The notes under the pieces are model-generated. The model ran no database searches and was not told the origin of the DNA. It was given only the letters and a program-made list of their open reading frames with translations. A stretch of DNA of 5,149 bases from Candidatus Peribacteria bacterium (GTDB lineage Bacteria; Patescibacteria; JAEDAM01; Absconditabacterales; Absconditicoccaceae): assembly GCA_031288635.1 (NCBI GenBank), contig JAITQZ010000013.1, forward strand, positions 1 through 5,149, written 5' to 3'. A program made the position numbers and the translations under genes. Below are positions 1-5,149 of the stretch, piece after piece. Position 1 is the stretch's first letter, and each line of letters opens with the position of its first letter.

Positions 1-2810
1 GGGGTGTAGCCCTTTTCATTTGGCGTAAGGTAGGTGTAGGTTGCACGGTCTTTAGTAGTAATCAAATCCCATTCTCCATCTCCGTCGAAATCATATTGAA
101 TCGTTCTATGTGCGATAAAGTCGCTATTATCTGAAGTCACTTTTGCTACTACATCAAACGTTACCGTATCCCCTACATTCACCGTCTGTTTATCGAATTT
201 GAGTGTAACGATAGGAATATCAGGATTATTATTCGTTTGTGGAAAAAATACCGTTGGACCATTTCCAATGATTTGTTCGCTTTTTTGAGATCCATCGTCG
301 CTATCATACATTGTCACACCAAACATATATTCTCCTGCAATCCTTGGGAGCGTGAAAAACGTATACGGAATATTGCTCGGAGTAATTCTCGTCTCTAAAA
401 TCTGATTGGGATTGTCTTTAGGATAGTAATACCACTTAAAGTAAGCAACTCCTCCATTTGGACTATCGGGGTCTGTAGCTCCGACCGCAGTGACTTTCAC
501 AATCAGATTTCCATCTGTGGTAGCACTCCCCGGGTCGAGGACATTTTGTACTTTGTTCTCTTGAAATCCAATACCCGTTTCATTTCCATATTGAGGAAAA
601 GAGAGGGTGATATTCTTCAGGGTAGGGAGAGCATTTTGGACTTTGAACCAAATTCTGGAGTAGGCTTGATTTCCAATTTCGGTATCACTGACCGTGAGAT
701 CAATGTATTGGCAGCCGATTTCGTTAAATTTATACGTGAAACTGGTCTGCGGATACACGGACTCATATTTAGGCTGAAAGTAAAATTTGAGCCCCGCACT
801 CATTCCTTTAGAGTTTACGGAGATGCTTGGGTCGATGGTGATGTTTTGATATCTATCTACGGTATAAGCAGCATAGGTAGCGGTTTTCCCATTCTCTTCA
901 ACAGCACAGCTTTCGGTAGTTTGTAGGAAAAATCCCCCACTATTTTTGGTCCTAAACGCAGCAATTGGAAATCCTATTTCCCCGATAAAGACTTTTTCGG
1001 TGACACTGTTGCTATTCCCATTCGAGTCGGATACCTGTACCGTCACCGTATAGACTCAGATTTGTCTATAAATGTGTTGCATCTGATTAGACTGATTGGA
1101 ATTGGTGGTACTATCTCCAAAATTCCACTGATAATTGATAATAGGTTTGTTGGTTTGTACACTAAATTCCACATTCTTCCCTCGAGTAATGGCATTGGGA
1201 TTGACCGTCAATTCTGGTCTGAGAATAGAAGTAACATTCACTGATTTCTCGATAGAGGCAGATTTTCCATACATATCAATAACGGTAAGCTTAATGGTAT
1301 GCTGTCCTATTTCATCAAACTGTACCACGACTTTTTTGTTATTCTCTGTGGTGGAAATGACTTTACTCACGTTAGGGTTGGAAAATTCCCATCTGTATTC
1401 GAGAGAGTCGTTTTGATTGGTGACATCCAAATCGGCAGAAGAAGTCGCATCTAAATGAAATTCTGAAGCTTGAGCTCGTTTATTCGTTGGAGTAATGGTA
1501 AACTGTGGAACAGGGGTACTCGACTCTACGTAGAGTTCTTTAGTATCCACATTCGTCTCTCCGAGCTCATCTTCCAAGGTCAGCTTAACCATATAATTTC
1601 CTGGTTTGGTAAACTGCTTTTTAATGCTTTTCCCTTGAATAGTATCGGTCTTGGTTCCATTACTATCAAAAATCTCCCACGTATACAGCTTGAGACGAGC
1701 CGTAAGGGAATACGAAGCACTAGAATCAAAGCTGAACGTTGTGGAGGTATTCCCTTCATCCGGAGTTTGTTTAATAATTGCGACCGGGTCAGACACCGTG
1801 AGACTAAACGTTTCAGATACGGTATTAGTTTCATTATCCGTGGTGGCGAGTTTTATCAGATATTCGCCGTTGCCATTGAGAGGGACATTAATATATCTAG
1901 GCACCCCATCAAACTCTCTGCTTCGTTTAAATCCATCCCTACTGGTAATGGTTCGTGCGTGGCGAAGAATTCTTCTTCCTCCCGTAGGCATTGTAGGAGA
2001 ACCATCGAAAATCACCCCTTTTTGGGCTTCTTGGGTTCCGATTTTTGTTGGTCTGGTTTTGTCGAGTTGTTTAGTATTGGCATAGACGACAATATTTGCT
2101 GCTTTTGGTTCCACATCGACATTAAGATCCATTTCTCCATCTAAAATTCCTTTGGAGTGATTGGAACTTCTCACCGTGAGATGTACAACATAGTTTCCCG
2201 ACTCTTCAAACGTATAGTTAATGACTTCTCCGACACCAATAGGTCTAAAAATCCCTTTGGTATCCCTGTAATATCGAAAAAAATTTCTCGTAGGAATGGT
2301 CTCGTTGCTCGGGTCTTTACTGCCTCTCGCACTAAAGGTCACCGTTAATGGTGCGGCTCCATTTCCAGGATTTTTGGTAGCAGAGACTTTCACGGTGTAT
2401 TGCGTGTTAATCGTGTTGATAAGTTTACTGAGGGGGGTATAGCAGTTATCCATAAACGACTGGAAATTGAGAAGAGTATTGGCTGCTGCAAGCGTTTCTG
2501 TACCATCTAGACATTGTTGGTAGACCACTTTGAAATTATACTCTTGAGGAAATGCAGAAAAAACCGTCCCAAAGTTGCTATGAAGTTTGGTGAAAAGGTC
2601 GCTGCTGAGCTTATCCGTTTTCCCAGATTTTTTGGCTGCATCCAGCTGGACAAAAATGTCTTGGATTTTCCCGAGTTCCGTTTGGATTTCGTGATTAGCG
2701 TAGTATTCAAGAGGCACATCATCTGCTGCCAGAGCAGGCAAAGCCAAAAAGGCTGTAAACAAACCGATGAGGAGCGTTAAAAAGGTGATACGTTGTGTTT
2801 TTGTTTGCAT
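1..2810 (-). CDS. Secreted multi-PKD-domain surface protein, C-terminus beyond window; contains in-frame TGA read as Gly
   Basis: Exported, probably cell-surface protein built of serial PKD-like beta-sandwich domains; in this family they serve adhesion or as structural spacers. Numbered from ATG 2810: signal peptide about 1-28 (basic n-region, TFLTLLIGLFTAFLALP core, cleavage after ALA); helical unknown domain about 32-137 with C100 and C123; PKD-like units at about 139-232, 238-340, 341-430, 434-527, 531-610, 611-725, 726-852 and from 863. Most end in a G-x-Y-x-V-x-L-x-V strand; the last has an acidic DFDGDGEWD loop that may bind calcium. A TGA at codon 585 would end the protein under the standard code, but the frame continues with PKD sequence for 351 codons without another stop. 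A GTG at 2817-2819 could add three residues; ATG is preferred because it gives a normal signal peptide. An in-frame TAG lies further upstream. No Shine-Dalgarno is evident; promoter at 2843-2870. PKD assignment is confident, the role inferred. Confidence 0.88.
1056..1058 (-). other. In-frame TGA codon, probably decoded as glycine (code 25)
   Basis: The codon lies between ATC and GTC in the fifth PKD-like domain, giving HIYRQI-[TGA]-VYTVTVQVSD. The equivalent position in the other complete domains is glycine: ESG-NY, GNG-EY, KPG-NY, EIG-QH, EIG-CQ and IAG-EY (residues 205, 315, 404, 502, 699 and 826 from ATG 2810). The frame is unchanged on both sides and stays open to the left edge. Reassignment of UGA to glycine is established for Gracilibacteria and Absconditabacteria. 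Alternatives are a nonsense mutation (GGA to TGA is one base change) or a sequence error. Confidence 0.8.
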
Positions 2811-2842
2811 CTGAGCCACAATAAAAGATAAATACTATTTTA

Positions 2843-2870
2843 AGTATACAGATTTTATGAAAAAAGTCAA
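2843..2870 (-). promoter_or_regulatory. Sigma70-like promoter of the PKD protein gene
   Basis: On the minus strand there is a -35 box TTGACT (2870-2865), a 16-bp spacer and a -10 box TATACT (2848-2843), each 5 of 6 matches to consensus. Transcription would start near 2836, giving a leader of about 26 nt before ATG 2810. It lies in the 78-87 bp gap after the nuclease gene, so the PKD gene probably has its own transcript even though both genes point the same way. Confidence 0.65.
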
Positions 2871-2897
2871 AAAAACTGAAGGAAAAATCCGTGTTCT

Positions 2898-4124
2898 TTA
2901 TTTTTTCTTGGCTTGTACCCGTCCAACCACCACTTTCTCTTGAAATTCTACCAAATCCACCAGTTGACGTAATTGTTCCGGATGGGACTGCAAAAATTTC
3001 GTTAACTCTTTCGACTTTACCGTCATACTGAGTAAATCTCGTAAATCGTGTTTCAGCAGAAATTGCTTCAACGCATCACCTTGATCAACTTTTGCTTTAT
3101 ACTCATCTTGGTAAGCCACTTTTACTTGAGCTTCATTTCCATACAGATTGCTCCATCCTTCATCGCGATGAGCTTGCACATATTCTTCCAAAAATGCTTT
3201 AATCGTCTGGATTTCCTCTTCCAACGCTTTTTTCTGCTGTTGCAGATGATAAAATTTATCAATCAGCTTTTTAATAGAGGTTTCTCCAATCTCGGTCATC
3301 ATCACTTCATCCTCAGTAAACTTATGCTTCCACAGCGGACACAGCACTTGATAAGGACATCGACGACAATGGTTGCCTTCAGTAGCCTGAAATGCCTCTT
3401 TATTCCCCATATTGTACCTAAAAAGCGTGTCTTCCACCACTACAATCTTCTCTTCAATCTTTTTGATGGTAGACTCCAGCATTTCACGGGTAATCTCTCG
3501 TGTGATTTCCTGTTGCAAACGCAGATAAATCAGCTTTCCTTCTACATTTTTTGCGATATGGGAATAGTGCTGCATTACTCGAATAGCGTAGCTTGTCAAC
3601 TGTTGCTGATAACTCTCTGCAAAGGTAGAGAACGGAGCAATGGATTTATCCGTCTTGTAGTCCACGATAATCGCCGTATCTCCTTTCAAATCCAGTCTAT
3701 CAATAATCCCCCTAAATTTGGCACCACTGGGCAAATCAAAATGGATATTCTGCTCCAACCCGTTGATTTTCGTTTCTGTAAAAGGAGCATACTGCTCGTA
3801 ATATCGTTCAATCATCTGCTTGCCTAATAACATCCTCTCCTCAAACTCCTGTGCAGCAAAGGGAAGCTCTGAAAGGCTGTCATATTGTTGGCGATAGGTC
3901 TGCATTTCAGACTGAAAATATTGGAGGAGGGCAGACTTCTCTGGTGCTTGTCCAGCATTTTGGATCGTTTTATAGAGAACTTCCAGAGTGGCATGGAGGA
4001 TTTTTCCAAACTTTAATGCGGGAGATTCAGCGATTTGAGGTTCGGGGATTTTATCCAGATATTTATAGCGATAGTGTAGCGGGCATTCGTCGAAGATTTT
4101 CAGTTGGGAGTGAGAGTAGGGCAT
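2898..4124 (-). CDS. PD-(D/E)XK nuclease, RecB/AddB/Cas4-like, with predicted 4Fe-4S cluster
   Basis: Predicted metal-dependent DNA exonuclease of the PD-(D/E)XK superfamily, 408 residues, cytoplasmic. In order: N-terminal YSHSQLKIFDECPLHYRY with C14; FGKILHATLE with motif-I H44; FRGIIDRLD with acidic D142; IIVDYKTDK with D155 and K157, the D-x-K catalytic pair; QQQLTSYA, the QxxxY motif with Q175 and Y179; and CRRCPYQVLCP with C253, C256 and C262. C14 plus the last three is the split four-cysteine pattern that binds 4Fe-4S in AddB and Cas4. All catalytic residues are present, so it should be active. Residues about 283-315 look like a coiled coil, followed by a charged tail to 408 that I cannot assign. 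The start is ATG 4124, with an in-frame TAA upstream and no clear Shine-Dalgarno; it ends in TAA. No helicase partner or cas gene is visible. A role in recombination, repair or mobile-element processing is inferred. Confidence 0.88.
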   Translation of the reverse strand: MPYSHSQLKIFDECPLHYRYKYLDKIPEPQIAESPALKFGKILHATLEVLYKTIQNAGQAPEKSALLQYFQSEMQTYRQQYDSLSELPFAAQEFEERMLLGKQMIERYYEQYAPFTETKINGLEQNIHFDLPSGAKFRGIIDRLDLKGDTAIIVDYKTDKSIAPFSTFAESYQQQLTSYAIRVMQHYSHIAKNVEGKLIYLRLQQEITREITREMLESTIKKIEEKIVVVEDTLFRYNMGNKEAFQATEGNHCRRCPYQVLCPLWKHKFTEDEVMMTEIGETSIKKLIDKFYHLQQQKKALEEEIQTIKAFLEEYVQAHRDEGWSNLYGNEAQVKVAYQDEYKAKVDQGDALKQFLLKHDLRDLLSMTVKSKELTKFLQSHPEQLRQLVDLVEFQEKVVVGRVQAKKK

Positions 4125-4474
4125 CGTTAAAGGGGCGAGGAGACTAAAAGACTGAAATTACCACAGAGAAAAGAACATTTGCAAATATCCCATTTCCCAT
4201 GGGTAATCATATGTATCCTATTCTCCTTTTCAAGCAGTTTTCAGGATTTGGGTTGGGTGTTTGGACGCCTATTAATACATCCATATTCAGCAAATGGGGA
4301 CAGTGTAGTATAAGGAAAGGTAGGATGAATTGTAGGGACACCGCAGTACTGCGGTGTCCGAACCGCATAATACCCCCCACAACAAAAATAAAAAGGGATT
4401 TCTCAACAAAACACCTCTAAGACATCAAAACTAAAAAATGTCTACAAGCAAACTAAAACAAAGTGTTAAAAAAC
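4125..4474. other. Divergent intergenic region, no convincing gene
   Basis: This stretch separates the minus-strand nuclease from the plus-strand surface protein. It should hold the nuclease promoter, but only a weak match is seen on the minus strand: TTGCAA at 4184-4179 and TAATTT at 4160-4155, spacer 18. A 10-bp palindrome ATTTGCAAAT at 4177-4186 overlaps that weak -35 and could be an operator, which is speculative. A perfect 24-bp palindrome lies at 4336-4359. Short open frames here have no recognisable protein features. Confidence 0.5.
4336..4359. repeat. Perfect 24-bp palindrome, REP-like
   Basis: Two 12-base arms, GGACACCGCAGT and its exact reverse complement, meet with no loop; as RNA a shorter stem with a small loop would form. 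No T-tract follows on either strand, so it is not an intrinsic terminator. The flanks give GTAGGGAC (4332-4339) and GTCCGAAC (4356-4363), nearly the same ends as the hairpin inside the downstream gene at 4786-4814. It is probably one copy of a dispersed palindromic repeat family; copy number cannot be seen here. Confidence 0.75.
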
Positions 4475-4503
4475 TTGAAAAAAAATGGAAATGGGGGTAT
4501 ACT
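4475..4503 (+). promoter_or_regulatory. Sigma70-like promoter of the exported repeat protein
   Basis: -35 box TTGAAA (4475-4480), 17-bp spacer, -10 box TATACT (4498-4503). Transcription would begin near 4510, leaving a leader of about 27 nt before ATG 4537. This decides the start: the upstream in-frame ATG at 4438 lies before the promoter and would put 33 charged residues in front of the signal peptide. Confidence 0.7.
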
Positions 4504-4536
4504 GATGATAGCATTTTATTTTTTTATTCATGTATC

Positions 4537-5149
4537 ATGAACACCAAAAAATTTCTTCTATCTCTGACCGCATTTCTCCTGCTGTTTAATCAGCTAGAAA
4601 TTGGATATATATATATGCAATAGAAAATCCCCAGCAACCAGTGACAAATTCTTTGACAGAAACCACCCCTCAGCCCGACCAGTACCCCGACTCCAGTAGG
4701 AACGATGGCTTGCCTCCTACGGACTCCACCGGAGATGGAGTCGATTATCCAGATGATCCCCAGCCGGACCAGTATCCCGATTCCAGTAGGGACGATGGCT
4801 TGCCTCGTCCGGACTCCGCCGAAGACGGAGTTGGTTATTCAGATGATCCCCAGCCTGTGGAGCCCCCTTACCAGGGGGGCAGCGACGAAGTCGCGGGGGA
4901 TTTAGTGGAGGAAATCCTTTCAGACACGCTTTTCAGTACGTCTGCGGTTACTAATGCATCTTCCACTTATCCGGGTTGTAACCACGTAGACTTGACAGTT
5001 GATAGCTATACGATAGCAGCGTGTAATGTTGGAGCAACAGTAGCAGGGACGAGTGTAGCTTCCTACGGTTCTTGGTTCCAGTGGGGAAATAATTATGAAT
5101 TTGAAAATAATGGAAATTCTATAACTCCAACCACAACAGCAGTAAATAC
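4537..5149 (+). CDS. Exported low-complexity repeat protein, frameshifted at an AT repeat; C-terminus beyond window
   Basis: Probably a secreted or surface protein. ATG 4537 starts a signal peptide (MNTKK, then FLLSLTAFLLLFNQ), but that frame ends at TAG 4621-4623. The frame one base back (codons from 4617: AIENPQQPVTNSLTET...) is open for 177 codons to the right edge. The switch point is (AT)6 at 4605-4616; with five units the product would read ...LEIGYIYA-IENPQQ, a plausible signal peptidase site. The mature part has two 30-residue acidic, Pro-rich repeats beginning PQPDQYPDSS, a stretch encoded by GC-rich hairpins, and then TYPGCNHVDLTVDSYTIAAC and YGSWFQWGNNYEFENN. The last motif loosely recalls FISUMP-type (Fibrobacter succinogenes major paralogous) domains; this is a memory-based impression. 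The mature frame has no TGA and no start giving a signal peptide of its own. A phase-variable gene, a pseudogene or a sequencing indel all fit. No Shine-Dalgarno is seen. Confidence 0.7.
4605..4616 (+). repeat. (AT)6 dinucleotide repeat at the signal-peptide frame junction
   Basis: Six uninterrupted AT units follow GG and precede GC. The signal-peptide frame runs into TAG seven bases after the tract. Five or eight units would join it to the long open mature frame, whereas six or seven leave it off. Short tandem repeats in a signal-peptide region are a classic site of slipped-strand phase variation, although six units is short for a highly mutable tract. Confidence 0.85.
4696..4742 (+). repeat. 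Two hairpins inside repeat unit 1
   Basis: First hairpin: GTAGGA (4696-4701) pairs with TCCTAC (4715-4720), with GGC-TT-GCC forming an inner stem at 4707-4714. Second hairpin: GACTCCA (4722-4728) pairs with TGGAGTC (4736-4742) around a 7-base loop. Both lie within coding sequence. Confidence 0.7.
4790..4832 (+). repeat. Two hairpins inside repeat unit 2
   Basis: First hairpin: GGACGA (4790-4795) pairs with TCGTCC (4805-4810), then, past a bulged T, GGC (4797-4799) pairs with GCC (4802-4804) around a TT loop. Second hairpin: GACTCCG (4812-4818) pairs with CGGAGTT (4826-4832), the outermost pair being G-U in RNA. These are the counterparts of the unit 1 stems with altered but still pairing bases. 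Confidence 0.7.
4862..4894 (+). repeat. Pair of adjacent GC-rich inverted repeats in coding sequence
   Basis: GCCCCC (4862-4867) pairs with GGGGGC (4875-4880), loop of 7. GCGAC (4882-4886) then pairs with GTCGC (4890-4894), loop GAA. They encode PPYQGGSDEVAG in frame. No T-run follows, so a terminator is unlikely. The look is that of a dispersed palindromic element inserted in frame just where the third tandem unit breaks off. Confidence 0.7.

Larger units (their letters stand above)
4668..4847 (+). repeat. Two 90-bp tandem repeats (30-residue units) plus a short third start
   Basis: Unit 1 is 4668-4757 and unit 2 is 4758-4847. They match at 77 of 90 bases and 23 of 30 residues; six of the 13 changes are silent. 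A third copy begins at 4848 (PQP) and then diverges. Each unit reads PQPDQYPDSSR-x-DGLP...DGV-x-Y-x-DD, acidic and proline-rich, like a cell-wall or extracellular spacer. The block is visibly richer in G and C than the AT-rich DNA before it. There are no spacers, so it is not a CRISPR array. Confidence 0.9.

Noticed and set aside
546..926. Plus-strand open frame of 126 codons
   Set aside because: It lies opposite the continued PKD frame beyond the TGA and would look like a gene only if that TGA were taken as a stop.
1056..1058. TGA as a true stop or as selenocysteine
   Set aside because: PKD coding continues in the same frame for 351 codons with no other stop, and the aligned residue in sibling domains is glycine, not cysteine. 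I did not recognise a selenocysteine insertion hairpin downstream, though I did not fold the region.
1470..2144. Plus-strand open frame of 224 codons antisense to the PKD protein
   Set aside because: A shadow of the PKD coding frame, with no recognisable domain.
3048..3827. Plus-strand open frame of 259 codons antisense to the nuclease
   Set aside because: The opposite strand encodes a nuclease with every catalytic motif intact; this is a shadow frame rich in Phe, Leu and Ile.
4336..4359. Intrinsic terminator
   Set aside because: The stem is strong but no T-run follows on either strand.
4199..4420. Plus-strand open frame of 73 codons
   Set aside because: It spans the 24-bp palindrome, has no recognisable domain or promoter, and its composition is not protein-like.
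4438..4536. Longer N-terminus for the exported protein starting at ATG 4438
   Set aside because: The best promoter lies inside this stretch, and it would bury the signal peptide behind 33 mostly charged residues.
4668..4856. CRISPR array
   Set aside because: The 90-bp units are contiguous, diverged and in frame, with no spacers.

Overview
The window probably comes from a Candidate Phyla Radiation bacterium of the Gracilibacteria (BD1-5) / Absconditabacteria (SR1) type, in which UGA is read as glycine (genetic code 25). The evidence is internal. A large exported PKD-repeat protein on the minus strand is interrupted by one in-frame TGA at 1056-1058, yet the same frame stays open for another 351 codons to the left edge and keeps encoding PKD-like domains. 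The TGA sits exactly where six sibling domains of the same protein carry their conserved glycine, just before the 'xYxVxLxV' strand. No gene end visible here uses TGA: the nuclease ends in TAA and the frame of the signal-peptide ORF ends in TAG. This rests on one codon, so an isolated nonsense mutation or a sequencing error is not fully excluded.

Layout. (1) 1-2810, minus: a secreted multi-domain PKD protein of at least 936 residues, C-terminus beyond the left edge, with a good promoter just upstream at 2843-2870. (2) 2898-4124, minus: a 408-residue PD-(D/E)XK nuclease of the RecB/AddB/Cas4 type with a predicted four-cysteine iron-sulfur cluster and a C-terminal coiled-coil extension. (3) 4125-4536: a divergent intergenic region with a perfect 24-bp palindrome and, at its right end, a strong sigma70-like promoter. 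(4) 4537-5149, plus, running off the right edge: an exported low-complexity protein. Its signal peptide and mature part lie in different frames, joined at a run of six AT dinucleotides; one AT unit fewer would join them. This could be a phase-variable switch or an indel.

The mature start of gene 4 carries two 90-bp (30-residue) tandem repeats and a GC-rich stretch packed with hairpins. One of these shares its end sequences (GTAGGGAC ... GTCCG-AC) with the intergenic palindrome about 430 bp upstream. This suggests that a palindromic repeat family has been captured in frame as coding sequence, in the manner of Rickettsia palindromic elements.

How the genes fit together: genes 1 and 4 are exported, probably cell-surface adhesion or structural proteins, as expected for episymbiotic or predatory CPR cells. 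The nuclease is a DNA-processing enzyme with no visible functional link to either; its neighbours share only orientation or a divergent intergenic region. No RNA genes, CRISPR array, transposase or intrinsic terminator was recognised.
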